Assembly: GCF_900291015.1 (NCBI RefSeq)
Contig: NZ_OLKL01000016.1
Span: forward strand, 140,212-190,312
From: Pseudomonas persica
Lineage (GTDB): Bacteria > Pseudomonadota > Gammaproteobacteria > Pseudomonadales > Pseudomonadaceae
Length of the DNA: 50,101 nt
Direction: 5' to 3'
How positions within the stretch are numbered: position 1 is the stretch's first letter; each line of letters opens with the position of its first letter. Both the position numbers and the translations under genes were made by a program. This document shows, piece after piece, positions 28,725 through 38,640 of this stretch. The notes beneath the pieces were generated by a model. It saw only the letters and a program-made list of their open reading frames with translations, searched no databases and had not been told where the DNA came from.

Positions 28725-31478
28725 TCAGGCGCTCAATCTGGCCTGGGTAGCCAAGCGGTTGATTGCCGCATCCAGTTCATCCAGCGCCTGCTGCGCCTGC
28801 GGATTTTCCTGCTTGAGCAAGGTTTCACTGCGCTGGCAGGCCGCGCGCAACTGTGGCACACCGCAATAGCGCGAGGCACCGTTCAGGCGGTGTACCTGCT
28901 CGATCAGCATTTGGCGGTCGTCGGCCTCGCGGGCCGCGCGTATGGCTTCGCGGTCGGCATCCAGCGAGCCCAGCAGCATGCTCAGCATGTCGGCCGCAAG
29001 GTCCGCCTTGCCCGCCGCCAGGCGCAGGCCCTCTTCGGGGTCGAGTACTTTCAGTTCATCGCTGTTGACCTGTAACTCGGCTTGCGCCTGCTGTGGTGTG
29101 CCTAGGCTGAGGCCGGTCCACTTCATCACCACCTGGGCCAGTTGCCGTTCGCTGATCGGCTTGGTCAGGTAGTCGTCCATGCCACCGTGCAGCAACGCGC
29201 GTTTCTCGTTGGCCATGGCGTGGGCGGTGAGGGCGACGATCGGCAGCGGGTTGCCGCTCTGGGTGTTTTCCCACAGGCGGATCTGCTCGGTGCAGGCGCG
29301 GCCGTCCATGCCGGGCATCTGCACATCCATCAGCACCAGGTCGAACGGCTCGTCCTGCACCGCCTGCACCGCCGCGTAGCCGTTATCGACGGCCAGCACC
29401 TCGGCGCCCAGGCCTTCGAGCAGAGTCTGCACCAGCAGCAGGTTGGCGGCGTTGTCGTCGACGCAGAGGATCTTCGGCTGGCGCTGGCCGTTGACGCTGT
29501 TCACCTCGCCCTGAGGGCGGCGCGGTTGCACCAATTCGAGCAACAGGCGGCGCAGTTTGCGTGTGCAGGTCGGCTTGGACAGCAATTGGCCATGGCCATT
29601 GGGCAGGTACGGGTGATACAGCGCCTGCTCGGTGGTCGGGCACAGCACCACGCACTGGCAATGGAAGCGTTCGAGCTGCTGGTGATAATGGCCCAGTTGT
29701 TCGGGCGACAGGTTGCCCAGGTTGGCTCCGAGCACGGCGAACTCGAACGGCAGACCGGCCTGGCTGGCGGCTTGCACGCCCTGCAGCAACTGGTCGTAGG
29801 AGGCGAACAGGCTGACGCTGAGGCCGCAGTCTTCCAGTTGGTGTTCCAGTGCCTGGCGCGCCAGCTCGTGGCCATCGACGATGGCTGCGCGTCGGCCCAG
29901 CAGCGGTTGCAGCGGCAGCTCCTCGACACCGTCGTGGGCCTTGGGCAGGTTGAGGCTGATCCAGAACTGCGAACCCTCGCCCGGGGTGCTGTCGACGCCG
30001 ATTTCGCCGCCCATCTGCTCGATCAGGCGCTTGGAAATCACCAGCCCCAGGCCGGTGCCGCCGGGCTGGCGGGCCAGCGAATTGTCGGCCTGGCTGAAGG
30101 CCTGGAACAGGGTACGCACATCTTGCGGCGACAGGCCGATGCCGGTGTCCTGCACGCTGATGCGCAGCTGCGCGCTGTCTTCGTGCTCGTCGTCGAGCAT
30201 GGCGCGTACGACGATGGTGCCTTCGCGGGTGAACTTGATGGCGTTGCTGACCAGGTTGGTAAGGATCTGCTTGAGCCGCAACGGGTCGCCGATCAGCGAC
30301 GACGGGGTATCGCGGTAGATCAGGCTGAGCAGCTCAAGCTGCTTGGCGTGGGCGGCCGGGGCGAGGATGGTCAGGGTGTCCTGGATCAGGTCGCGCAGGT
30401 TGAACGGGATGCTGTCGAGCACCAGCTTGCCGGCCTCGATCTTGGAGAAGTCGAGGATCTCGTTGATGATCCCCAACAGGTTGTCGGCGGACTTTTCGAT
30501 GGTGCTCAGGTAGTCCAGCTGGCGCGGTGTCAGCTCGCTTTTCTGCAGCAGGTGAGTGAAGCCGAGAATGCCGTTGAGCGGGGTGCGGATTTCGTGGCTC
30601 ATGTTGGCCAGGAATTCCGACTTGATGCGGCTGGCCTCCAGGGCCTCCTTGCGCGCCATGTCCAGCTCGATGTTCTGGATTTCGATGGTTTCCAGGTTCT
30701 GGCGCACGTCCTCGGTGGCTTGGTCGATGCTGTGCTGCAGCTCTTCGTGGGCGTTGTGCAGGGTTTCGGCCATGCGGTTGATACCGCGTGCCAGTTCGTC
30801 CAGCTCATGGCTACCCATGGCCGGCAGGCGTTCTTCGAGGTGGCCGTCCTTGAGCTGGTTGACCGCGTGCTTGATGCGCTTGATGGGGTCGTTGATGGTG
30901 CGGCTCATGCGCAGTGCCAGCAGGCCGCTGAGCACCAGGCAGGCGAGGATCAGCAACAGGCTGGTGAACAGGTTACGGTAGCCGCGCAGCAGGGTGCCGT
31001 CGTGGGACAGCTCGATCTCGACCCAGCCCAGCAGGCGTTCGGCTTCAGTCGGCACCGCATCGGTGGCCAGGTCACGGTGGTGGCCGAACACCGGCATCAG
31101 GTAGCGGGTGGCGTCATTGCCGCTGCGCTGCAGCAGCTGCGTGCCGGTGCCGCCGCTAGGCGGCTGGTTGAGCATGCTCGGGCCGGCGTGGGCCAGGCGC
31201 GTGCGGTCCGGGGCCAGGAAGGCGACGGCGCGCACATCGGCCTGCTCCAGGGTTTGCGCGGCAATGCGCTCCAGTTGCGCCGGCGCCAGCTTGGCCATGG
31301 CGGGCGCGGCCAGTGGTGCCAGTTGTTCGGCGATCATCTTGCCGCGTTGCAGCAACTGGGTGCGCAGGTCGTTCTGTTGCAGCCAGGTGAAGTAACTGCC
31401 CAGCACCAGGGCCATCAGTGTGGCCGGCAGCAGGGCCAGCAGCAGGACCCGGCTGCGAATTCCCAAGCGATCGAGCAC
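28725..31478 (-). CDS. gacS: Hybrid sensor kinase GacS
   Basis: Encodes 917 residues of tripartite BarA/GacS type. A transmembrane helix (about 11-30), a periplasmic sensor, and a second helix (about 169-190) are followed by HAMP (about 190-243) and a coiled coil. The kinase core has phospho-His295 in MSHEIRTPLNG, N-box LTNLVSNAIKFT, DTGIGL and GGTGLGL; then a degenerate receiver, a receiver with Asp718 in VLMDVQMPG, and an HPt domain with His863. It phosphorylates GacA, which drives rsmZ (8839-8972) and rsmY. GTG start with AGGAGG 5 bp upstream. GacA and the modulators RetS and LadS are not in this window. Confidence 0.96.
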   Translation of the reverse strand: MLDRLGIRSRVLLLALLPATLMALVLGSYFTWLQQNDLRTQLLQRGKMIAEQLAPLAAPAMAKLAPAQLERIAAQTLEQADVRAVAFLAPDRTRLAHAGPSMLNQPPSGGTGTQLLQRSGNDATRYLMPVFGHHRDLATDAVPTEAERLLGWVEIELSHDGTLLRGYRNLFTSLLLILACLVLSGLLALRMSRTINDPIKRIKHAVNQLKDGHLEERLPAMGSHELDELARGINRMAETLHNAHEELQHSIDQATEDVRQNLETIEIQNIELDMARKEALEASRIKSEFLANMSHEIRTPLNGILGFTHLLQKSELTPRQLDYLSTIEKSADNLLGIINEILDFSKIEAGKLVLDSIPFNLRDLIQDTLTILAPAAHAKQLELLSLIYRDTPSSLIGDPLRLKQILTNLVSNAIKFTREGTIVVRAMLDDEHEDSAQLRISVQDTGIGLSPQDVRTLFQAFSQADNSLARQPGGTGLGLVISKRLIEQMGGEIGVDSTPGEGSQFWISLNLPKAHDGVEELPLQPLLGRRAAIVDGHELARQALEHQLEDCGLSVSLFASYDQLLQGVQAASQAGLPFEFAVLGANLGNLSPEQLGHYHQQLERFHCQCVVLCPTTEQALYHPYLPNGHGQLLSKPTCTRKLRRLLLELVQPRRPQGEVNSVNGQRQPKILCVDDNAANLLLVQTLLEGLGAEVLAVDNGYAAVQAVQDEPFDLVLMDVQMPGMDGRACTEQIRLWENTQSGNPLPIVALTAHAMANEKRALLHGGMDDYLTKPISERQLAQVVMKWTGLSLGTPQQAQAELQVNSDELKVLDPEEGLRLAAGKADLAADMLSMLLGSLDADREAIRAAREADDRQMLIEQVHRLNGASRYCGVPQLRAACQRSETLLKQENPQAQQALDELDAAINRLATQARLSA

Positions 31479-31632
31479 ACTCGCCTCCTGTCATGTGCCT
31501 GGACGCCGTCAAGCGATGACGGCCAAGCCGGGAAGTTACTCCGCCTGCCGCGCTATTGCACCTCTTTAGTACGTGTTTTGCGCCCTTGCCGGGGCGTTGG
31601 TCGCAGGGCGGTTGCCTGGCGGGCGCTGGATA

Positions 31633-31671
31633 CTCAATAATTGTGCAATTGAGAATGTATGGCAGTTGCCA
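31633..31671 (+). promoter_or_regulatory. Palindromes in the pirR-like leader
   Basis: CTCAAT-N9-ATTGAG (31633-31653) lies just upstream of a GAGAAT -10-like sequence, and TGGCA-GT-TGCCA (31660-31671) abuts the ATG with no Shine-Dalgarno. The region from 31646 agrees with the 19-bp Fur consensus at 10 of 19 positions by my count, which is borderline. The palindromes are real; the regulator is not identified. Confidence 0.4.
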
Positions 31672-32391
31672 ATGAATCCTGTAGCTATTCACAACGCCAA
31701 TATCCTCGCCATCGAGGATGACCCGGTCCTCGGTGCCTACCTGCACGAAGAGCTGCAGCGTGGCGGCTTCCAGGTGACCTGGTGCCGCAATGGCCTGGAG
31801 GGCCTGGAAGCGGCCGGGCGCCAGGCTTTCGATGTGGTGCTCATGGACATCCTGCTACCCGGGCTCAACGGCCTGGACGCCCTCGCACAATTGCGCAAGC
31901 GTAGCGCTACGCCGGTGATCCTGATGTCGGCGCTGGGCGCCGAGGCCGACCGCATCAGCGGTTTCCAGCGTGGCGCCGACGACTACCTGCCCAAGCCGTT
32001 CAGCATGGCCGAGCTGCAGGTGCGCATCGAAGCGATCCTGCGCCGCGTGGCCCTCGAGCGGCGCCATCAAGCCCCGTCGGCGCAGACCGCCTGCGGCGAG
32101 CTGCAGTTTGACGAAGGGCTGTGCGACGTGCGCCTCGATGGCTACCTGGCCGGCCTGACCCCCAGCGAATACCGCCTGCTCGACATCCTCAACCGCAATC
32201 TCGACGAAGTGCTGAGCAAGGCGTTCCTTTACCAGCAAGTGCTGCAGCGAGGCTATTCGCGGCATGACCGCAGCCTGGACATGCACGTCAGCCAGATCCG
32301 CCGCAAGCTCAAGGGCATCGGCTATCACGAACGGCAGATCCGCACCGTGTGGGGCAAGGGTTACGTGCTCAGTGCCAGCGAGGTGGAGTGA
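31672..32391 (+). CDS. pirR: OmpR-family response regulator (PirR-like)
   Basis: Encodes 239 residues: receiver with Asp59 in VVLMDILLPG and Lys in LPKPFSM, then a C-terminal winged helix (LTPSEYRLLDILNRNLDEVLS, RSLDMHVSQIRRKL, IRTVWGKGYVL). It is partnered with the kinase 3 bp downstream. Position between gacS and cysM matches pirR of P. aeruginosa, which controls the ferric-enterobactin receptor pirA, but no receptor gene lies here. The symbol is therefore given on synteny only. Confidence 0.8.
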   Translation: MNPVAIHNANILAIEDDPVLGAYLHEELQRGGFQVTWCRNGLEGLEAAGRQAFDVVLMDILLPGLNGLDALAQLRKRSATPVILMSALGAEADRISGFQRGADDYLPKPFSMAELQVRIEAILRRVALERRHQAPSAQTACGELQFDEGLCDVRLDGYLAGLTPSEYRLLDILNRNLDEVLSKAFLYQQVLQRGYSRHDRSLDMHVSQIRRKLKGIGYHERQIRTVWGKGYVLSASEVE

Positions 32392-32394
32392 CCC

Positions 32395-33786
32395 ATGCTC
32401 GACCGCCACTCGTTGTTCTGGAAGCTGGCGATCCTGCTGGTGGGCTTCTGCCTGCTGATGATCGGCCTCAGTTACACCTGGGGCCGGCACATGGAAACCC
32501 AGAACGCCTTCCTCTCGGAACCGGCGCGGCAGACCTTGCGTGGCTATGCCGCCGAGGCTGAGCAGGCCTGGCGCAGCGGCGGGCGGGCAGGGCTGGACAA
32601 CTGGGTAGTGGCGATGCACCAGTGCGAACGCGGCTGGGTTGGCGTGCTCGACCTCAACCTGCGGCCGCTCGACAGTGCCAGCCTCAACCCGCAGATCATG
32701 CAGCGCCTGACACGCCTGCGCGGTGTCGACTGGCCGATGAGCCGGCGCAGTGTCGACCAGCCGTGGCTGCGCATACCGTTCCCAGGGGCGCCGGAGCAGG
32801 GCATGCTGGTGATCGAACTGCCGCAGCGCTTCAACCCCGGCCAGTACCGGATGCTGTGGCGCATCGTCACCAACGGCATCATCCCCGGGCTGTTTACCCT
32901 GCTGTTGTGCGTGGGGCTGTACCGCATGCTGATCGTGCCGTTGAATCAGCTGCGCGAGCAGGCCAATGCCTGGCGCGCCGACCAGCTGTCGGCGCGCCTT
33001 GATCCGCGCACCATCGCCCGGCATGACGAACTGGGCGAACTGGCCCGTGCCTTCGACCAGATGGCCGAGCGGCTGCAGGGCACGGTAGCCATGCAGCAGC
33101 AGTTACTCCGTGACCTGTCCCACGAAATGCGCACACCACTCAGCCGGCTGCGGGTGGCCTGCGAGGGTGAAACCGAGCTGCAGCGCCTGCGTGAACGCCT
33201 GACGCGGGAAGTGGGCTGCATGCAGCAACTGGTCGAGGACACCCTGCAGCTGGCCTGGCAGGACGCCGAGCGTGCGCCGATGAACCTGGAACCGATCGAA
33301 GTTCACGCCCTGTGGGAACTGCTGGCGGAAAATGCCAGCTACGAGAGCGGCTGGTCGCCGGCGCGCCTGCGCTGCGAAGTGCCTGCCGACTGCTGGGTGC
33401 AGGGCAACCTCAACCACCTGGCCCAGGCGCTGGAAAACATGTTGCGCAATGCCATTCGTCACTCGCCGGCCGATGGTGTGGTGCGCCTCGGTGGGCAGCG
33501 TGAAGGCAGTTATTGGCGGCTGTGGCTGGAGGATGAAGGCGGTGGTGTGGCTGAAGAAGACCTGGAACGGATCTTTGCGCCGTTCTCGCGGCTGGACGGT
33601 TCGCGGCCCGGGGATGGCGGTTTCGGTCTGGGGCTGAGCATCGCCCGCAGTGCCATCCAGCGCCAGGGTGGCACCTTGTGGGCGCAGAATGGCAAGCGTG
33701 GGCTGCGGTTGTGGATGAGATTGCCGTTGCATGTGCCGGCCCCTTCGCGGGTGAACCCGCTCCCACAGGTTCATCACTCCTGTTGA
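32395..33786 (+). CDS. pirS: Sensor histidine kinase (PirS-like) with a REP-encoded C-terminus
   Basis: Encodes 463 residues. Two transmembrane helices (about 9-28 and 160-182) bracket a periplasmic sensor of about 130 residues; then come HAMP, phospho-His243 in RDLSHEMRTPLSRL, N-box ENMLRNAIRHS, LEDEGGG and GDGGFGLGLSIARSA. The last 15 or so residues (APSRVNPLPQVHHSC) are encoded by the first arm of a REP pair, so the original stop was probably lost when the repeat arrived. Phosphorylates the adjacent regulator. Confidence 0.87.
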   Translation: MLDRHSLFWKLAILLVGFCLLMIGLSYTWGRHMETQNAFLSEPARQTLRGYAAEAEQAWRSGGRAGLDNWVVAMHQCERGWVGVLDLNLRPLDSASLNPQIMQRLTRLRGVDWPMSRRSVDQPWLRIPFPGAPEQGMLVIELPQRFNPGQYRMLWRIVTNGIIPGLFTLLLCVGLYRMLIVPLNQLREQANAWRADQLSARLDPRTIARHDELGELARAFDQMAERLQGTVAMQQQLLRDLSHEMRTPLSRLRVACEGETELQRLRERLTREVGCMQQLVEDTLQLAWQDAERAPMNLEPIEVHALWELLAENASYESGWSPARLRCEVPADCWVQGNLNHLAQALENMLRNAIRHSPADGVVRLGGQREGSYWRLWLEDEGGGVAEEDLERIFAPFSRLDGSRPGDGGFGLGLSIARSAIQRQGGTLWAQNGKRGLRLWMRLPLHVPAPSRVNPLPQVHHSC

Positions 33787-33830
33787 GGCCAGTGGAGCCC
33801 CTGTGGGAGCGGGTTCACCCGCGAAAGGGC
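33739..33830. repeat. REP pair that runs into the pirS-like reading frame
   Basis: Arms 33739-33769 and 33800-33830 (31 nt, one mismatch, GGGTGAACCC type). The left arm and loop are translated as the kinase C-terminus and its TGA lies in the loop. Confidence 0.92.
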
Positions 33831-33945
33831 TGGTACAGGCTATCGATATAGCTTGTAGCTATAACCACCACAGATTGCGTGATATGGCCGAGAAGGGTTT
33901 GCCGGTATGATAGGCACCCCTGCCGTCCGGATTGTGAAATACACC

Positions 33946-34845
33946 ATGACCTTGCAGTACCCAACCATCGCCGATTGCGTCGGCAATACGCCCCTGGTTC
34001 GCCTGCAGCGCATCGTTGGCGAAACCAGCAACACCCTCCTGCTCAAGCTCGAAGGTAACAATCCCGCCGGCTCGGTGAAGGACCGCCCGGCACTGTCGAT
34101 GATCACCCGCGCCGAACTGCGTGGCCAGATCAAGCCCGGCGACACCCTGATCGAAGCCACCTCCGGCAACACCGGCATCGCCCTGGCGATGGCGGCGGCG
34201 ATCAAGGGCTACAAGATGATCCTGATCATGCCCGACAACTCCACCGCCGAGCGCAAGGCCGCGATGACCGCCTACGGCGCCGAGCTGATCCTGGTGACCA
34301 AGGAAGAGGGCATGGAAGGCGCCCGTGACCTGGCCGAGAAGCTGCAGGCCGAAGGCCGTGGCCTGGTGCTGGATCAGTTCGCCAACGGCGACAATCCGAT
34401 CGCTCACTACAACAGCACCGGCCCCGAGATCTGGCAGCAGACCCAGGGCACCATCACCCATTTCATCAGCTCCATGGGTACCACCGGTACCATCATGGGC
34501 TGCTCGCAGTACCTCAAGGAGCAGAACCCGGCGGTGCAGATCATCGGCCTGCAACCTATGGAAGGCTCGGCCATTCCGGGCATCCGCCGCTGGCCCGAGG
34601 AATACCTGCCGAAAATCTTCGACGCCAGCCGCGTCGACCGCGTGGTCGACATGTCGCAGCAGGAAGCCGAGGAAACCACCCGCCGCCTTGCCCGTGAAGA
34701 GGGCATTTTCTGTGGCGTGTCTTCCGGTGGTGCAGTCGCGGCCATGCTGCGCCTGTCCCGCGAGGTGGAAAATGCCACGATGGTCGCGATCATCTGCGAC
34801 CGCGGCGACCGTTACCTGTCCACCGGCCTGTTCGACCCGAGCTAA
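33946..34845 (+). CDS. cysM: Cysteine synthase B
   Basis: A 299-residue PLP enzyme making cysteine from O-acetylserine and sulphide or thiosulphate. The PLP lysine is in NPAGSVKDRPALSM, the phosphate loop in EATSGNTGIAL, and the C-terminal SSGGAVAA is typical. ATG 33946 (MTLQYPTIADCVGNTPL) matches the family start, although the in-frame ATG 33907 has a better upstream GAAGGG. rlmD starts immediately after its stop. TATAGC-TTGTA-GCTATA (33847-33863) in the leader may contain the -10. Confidence 0.95.
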   Translation: MTLQYPTIADCVGNTPLVRLQRIVGETSNTLLLKLEGNNPAGSVKDRPALSMITRAELRGQIKPGDTLIEATSGNTGIALAMAAAIKGYKMILIMPDNSTAERKAAMTAYGAELILVTKEEGMEGARDLAEKLQAEGRGLVLDQFANGDNPIAHYNSTGPEIWQQTQGTITHFISSMGTTGTIMGCSQYLKEQNPAVQIIGLQPMEGSAIPGIRRWPEEYLPKIFDASRVDRVVDMSQQEAEETTRRLAREEGIFCGVSSGGAVAAMLRLSREVENATMVAIICDRGDRYLSTGLFDPS

Positions 34846-36204
34846 ATGTCCAAGAAGAAAAGCAACAGCGGCCTGCGCTTCCAGCCGGCCGGCGGCAACC
34901 GCAGCCCCCAGGTCCCCGTGGGCAAGAAGCAGTGCCTGGAAATCGAGCGCCTGGCCGGTGATGGCCGGGGTATTGCTTTCCACGAGGGGCGTACCTGGTT
35001 CGTCAGTGGCGCCCTGGCCGGCGAGGCGGTGGAGGCGCGGGTGCTCAATGCCCGTGGCAAAGTGGTCGAGGCCCGCCTGGAGCGCCTGCTGCAGGCCAGC
35101 CCCGAGCGCCGTCAGGCACCGTGCCGGTATTACGCGCGCTGCGGTGGCTGCAACCTGCAGCACCTGCCGCACGAAGCGCAGCTGGCGCTCAAGCAGCGCA
35201 CCCTGGCCGAGCAGCTGCAGCGGGTGGCCGGCGTGCAGCCCGAGGAATGGGCGGCACCGCTGAGCGGGCCAGAGTTCGGCTACCGGCGCCGCGCCCGCGT
35301 GGCCGTGCGCTGGGACGTCAAGGCGCGTCAGCTGGAGGTCGGCTTCCGTGCCGAAGCCAGCCAGGACATCATTGCCATTGATGATTGCGCGGTGCTGGTA
35401 CAGCCCTTGCAGTCGATTCTGCGCCACTTGCCGACCGTGCTGCGCTCGCTGAGCAAGCCGCAGGCGCTGGGCCATGTGGAACTGTTCAGCGGTACTGCCG
35501 AGGCGCTGCTGGTGCGCCATGTCGCGCCGCTGCCGGCCGAGGACCTGGCCAGGCTGCAGGCGTTCTGCGAGCAGGCCAATGCCCAGCTGTGGCTGCAAGG
35601 CGAAGGTGAGCCGGCGCCAGTGGACCCGGCCGCGCAACTGGGCTTTGCCCTGGCGCCGTGGCAGCTGCAGCTGGCCTGGCGCCCGGGTGACTTCGTGCAG
35701 GTGAATGCCCAGGTCAACACGGCGATGATCGAGCAGGCCCTGGCCTGGCTTGCACCGCAGGCCGACGAGCGCGTGCTGGACCTGTTCTGCGGCCTGGGCA
35801 ACTTTGCCCTGCCGCTGGCTCGCCAGGCGCGCGAAGTGGTAGCAGTGGAAGGTGTGCAGGCCATGGTCGATCGGGCCGCGGCCAATGCCCGGAACAACAA
35901 TGTGCATAACGCACGGTTTTTTCAGGCCGATTTATCGCAGCCTTTGGCGGGCGCCGGATGGGCCGCCGAAGGCTTTTCTGCGGTACTCTTGGATCCACCG
36001 CGCGACGGTGCTTTCGAGGTGGTGCAAGGCATTGCCCGCCTCAAGGCCAGCAGGCTGGTCTATGTATCGTGCAACCCGGCCACGCTGGCGCGAGACGCTC
36101 AAGTGCTGGTCGGCCAAGGGTACCGGTTAAAAAGGGCCGGGATTCTCGACATGTTTCCTCAGACGGCGCATGTCGAGGCCATGGCGTTATTCGAAGCGGG
36201 CTAG
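34846..36204 (+). CDS. rlmD: 23S rRNA (uracil(1939)-C5)-methyltransferase RlmD
   Basis: Encodes 452 residues: a TRAM domain, iron-sulphur cysteines in [10 protein letters not shown] plus a downstream DDC, SAM motif [23 protein letters not shown], and catalytic Cys in [12 protein letters not shown]. It methylates U1939 in 23S rRNA. The ATG abuts the cysM TAA with no gap, so translation is coupled. Confidence 0.95.
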   Translation: MSKKKSNSGLRFQPAGGNRSPQVPVGKKQCLEIERLAGDGRGIAFHEGRTWFVSGALAGEAVEARVLNARGKVVEARLERLLQASPERRQAPCRYYARCGGCNLQHLPHEAQLALKQRTLAEQLQRVAGVQPEEWAAPLSGPEFGYRRRARVAVRWDVKARQLEVGFRAEASQDIIAIDDCAVLVQPLQSILRHLPTVLRSLSKPQALGHVELFSGTAEALLVRHVAPLPAEDLARLQAFCEQANAQLWLQGEGEPAPVDPAAQLGFALAPWQLQLAWRPGDFVQVNAQVNTAMIEQALAWLAPQADERVLDLFCGLGNFALPLARQAREVVAVEGVQAMVDRAAANARNNNVHNARFFQADLSQPLAGAGWAAEGFSAVLLDPPRDGAFEVVQGIARLKASRLVYVSCNPATLARDAQVLVGQGYRLKRAGILDMFPQTAHVEAMALFEAG

Positions 36205-36300
36205 CTGACTGGCCCCTTGGTGCGGCTTGCACGGAATGGTGGCCGCACGGTGATCGCCAGCGCACCCGCGTGGTGTGCTGTATGGAAAGGTAAAACAAAG

Positions 36301-38541
36301 ATGGTACAGGTGAGAGTGCACCAGCCGGTCAACACCGACGGCAGTATCAATCTCGAAGCATGGTTGGACCATGTGGTAAGCGTCGATTCGGCACTGGATC
36401 GCGCAGCGCTGAAAGAGGCCTGCGAGTTTGCCCATGAGGTCGAGAGAAAGGGCAACCCGGCCAAGCATTCCTGGGCGGACGGTACGTCCAGCTTCCAGGC
36501 GGGCCTGGAGATCGCCGAAATCCTCGCCGACCTCAAGCTCGACCAGGATTCCCTGGTGGCGGCGGTCATCTACCGCTCGGTGCGCGAGGGCAAGGTGACC
36601 CTGGCCGAGGTCAGCCAGCGCTTTGGCCCGGTAGTGTCCAAGCTGATCGACGGCGTGCTGCGCATGGCCGCCATCAGCGCCAGCCTCAGCCCGCGCCAAT
36701 CGCTGGTGCTGGGCTCGCAGGCGCAGGTCGAGAACCTGCGCAAGATGCTCGTGGCCATGGTCGACGACGTGCGCGTGGCGCTGATCAAGCTGGCCGAGCG
36801 CACCTGCGCGATCCGTGCGGTCAAGGCCGCCGACGACGAGAAACGCCTGCGTGTCGCGCGCGAGGTGTTCGACATCTATGCGCCGTTGGCGCATCGCCTG
36901 GGTATTGGTCACATCAAATGGGAGCTGGAAGACCTGTCCTTCCGCTACCTCGAACCCGACCAGTACAAGCAGATCGCCAAGCTGCTGCACGAGCGCCGGC
37001 TGGACCGCGAGCGCTTCATCAGCGACGTGATGAACCAGCTGCAGAACGAGCTGCTGGCCACGGGCGTCAAGGCCGACATCAGCGGCCGGGCGAAACATAT
37101 CTATTCGATCTGGCGCAAGATGCAGCGCAAGGGCCTGGAGTTCAGCCAGATCTACGACGTGCGTGCGGTACGCGTGCTGGTGCCGGAAATCCGCGACTGC
37201 TACACCGCGCTGGGCATCGTGCACACCCTGTGGCGGCACATCCCCAAGGAGTTCGACGACTACATCGCCAACCCCAAGGAGAACGGCTATCGCTCGCTGC
37301 ACACTGCGGTGATCGGCCCTGAGGGCAAGGTGCTGGAGGTGCAGATCCGGACCCACGGCATGCACGAGGAAGCCGAGCTTGGGGTTTGCGCCCACTGGCG
37401 CTACAAGGGCACCGACGTCAAGTCCAGCTCCAACCATTACGAAGAGAAGATCTCCTGGCTGCGTCAGGTGCTGGAATGGCACGAAGAGCTGGGCGACATC
37501 GGTGGCCTGGCCGAGCAGCTGCGGGTCGACATCGAGCCGGACCGGGTTTACGTGTTCACCCCCGACGGCCACGCCATCGACTTGCCCAAGGGCGCCACGC
37601 CGCTGGACTTCGCTTACCGCGTGCACACCGAAATCGGCCACAATTGCCGGGGCGCCAAGATCAACGGGCGCATCGTGCCGCTCAACTACAGCCTGCAGAC
37701 CGGCGAGCAGGTTGAGATCATCACCAGCAAGCACGGCAACCCCAGCCGTGACTGGTTGAACTCCAACCTGGGCTACGTCACCACCTCGCGGGCGCGGGCC
37801 AAGATCGTGCACTGGTTCAAGCTGCAGGCACGCGACCAGAACGTCGCCGCCGGCAAGACCTTGCTCGAACGCGAGCTCAGCCGCCTGGGCCTGCCGCAGG
37901 TGGACTTCGAGCGCCTGGCCGAGAAGACCAACGTCAAGACCGCCGAGGACATGTTCGCCTCGCTGGGTGCCGGCGACCTGCGCCTGGCGCACCTGGTCAA
38001 CGCTGCCCAGCAGTTGCTGGAGCCCGAGCGCATCGAGCAGATCGAACTGGTACCGCGCAAACCTACCGGGCCGCGAACCGGCAAGCGTGGTGACATCCAG
38101 ATCCAGGGGGTCGGCAACCTGCTGACGCAGATGGCCGGCTGCTGCCAGCCGCTGCCGGGCGACGCCATCGTCGGCTACATCACCCAGGGCCGCGGCGTGA
38201 GCATCCACCGCCAGGACTGCGCCTCGGTGCTGCAGTTGGCGGGCAAGGAGCCGGAGCGCATGATCCAGGTCAGTTGGGGGCCGATCCCGGTGCAGACCTA
38301 CCCGGTCGACATCGTCATCCGTGCCTACGATCGCCCGGGGCTGCTGCGCGACGTGTCGCAGGTGCTGCTGAACGAGAAGATCAACGTGCTGGCGGTGAAC
38401 ACCCGCTCGAACAAGGAAGACAACACCGCGCTGATGTCGCTGACCATCGAGATTCCGGGCCTGGACGCGCTGGGGCGCCTGCTGGGGCGGATCTCGCAGT
38501 TGCCGAACATCATCGAAACGCGGCGTAATCGTACCCCTTGA
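36301..38541 (+). CDS. relA: (p)ppGpp synthetase RelA
   Basis: Encodes 746 residues: a degenerate N-terminal HD domain (the HD pair of the hydrolase is replaced, VAAVIYRSVREG), the synthetase (GRAKHIYSIWRKMQRKG, NGYRSLHTAVIGPEGKVLEV, HWRYKG), TGS (DRVYVFTPDGHAIDLPKGAT), a zinc-finger region (AGCCQPLPGDAIVGYITQG) and ACT (VDIVIRAYDRPGLLRDVSQV). It makes the alarmone on starved ribosomes. ATG 36301 gives the usual MVQVRVHQPVNTDG start. mazG follows after a REP pair. Confidence 0.97.
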   Translation: MVQVRVHQPVNTDGSINLEAWLDHVVSVDSALDRAALKEACEFAHEVERKGNPAKHSWADGTSSFQAGLEIAEILADLKLDQDSLVAAVIYRSVREGKVTLAEVSQRFGPVVSKLIDGVLRMAAISASLSPRQSLVLGSQAQVENLRKMLVAMVDDVRVALIKLAERTCAIRAVKAADDEKRLRVAREVFDIYAPLAHRLGIGHIKWELEDLSFRYLEPDQYKQIAKLLHERRLDRERFISDVMNQLQNELLATGVKADISGRAKHIYSIWRKMQRKGLEFSQIYDVRAVRVLVPEIRDCYTALGIVHTLWRHIPKEFDDYIANPKENGYRSLHTAVIGPEGKVLEVQIRTHGMHEEAELGVCAHWRYKGTDVKSSSNHYEEKISWLRQVLEWHEELGDIGGLAEQLRVDIEPDRVYVFTPDGHAIDLPKGATPLDFAYRVHTEIGHNCRGAKINGRIVPLNYSLQTGEQVEIITSKHGNPSRDWLNSNLGYVTTSRARAKIVHWFKLQARDQNVAAGKTLLERELSRLGLPQVDFERLAEKTNVKTAEDMFASLGAGDLRLAHLVNAAQQLLEPERIEQIELVPRKPTGPRTGKRGDIQIQGVGNLLTQMAGCCQPLPGDAIVGYITQGRGVSIHRQDCASVLQLAGKEPERMIQVSWGPIPVQTYPVDIVIRAYDRPGLLRDVSQVLLNEKINVLAVNTRSNKEDNTALMSLTIEIPGLDALGRLLGRISQLPNIIETRRNRTP

Positions 38542-38556
38542 TACCGCGGCGCCTGC

Positions 38557-38640
38557 TTTGCGGGTGAACCCGCTCCCACAGGATGGGTGCAAATCTTGAG
38601 ATGTGCACCGTACATGTGGGAGCGGGTTCACCCGCGAAGA
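38557..38640. repeat. REP pair between relA and mazG
   Basis: Inverted arms about 38557-38582 and 38615-38640, GGGTGAACCC type. The right arm ends 25 bp before the mazG ATG, close to its ribosome-binding site (GAAGGA). Confidence 0.88.

Noticed and set aside
29142..31640. 832-residue open frame opposite gacS
   Set aside because: Antisense shadow of a high-GC gene; GacS motifs on the minus strand are complete.
33859..35907. 682-residue minus-strand frame across cysM and rlmD
   Set aside because: Covers two well-supported plus-strand genes, with His/Gln/Ala-rich antisense composition and no motifs.
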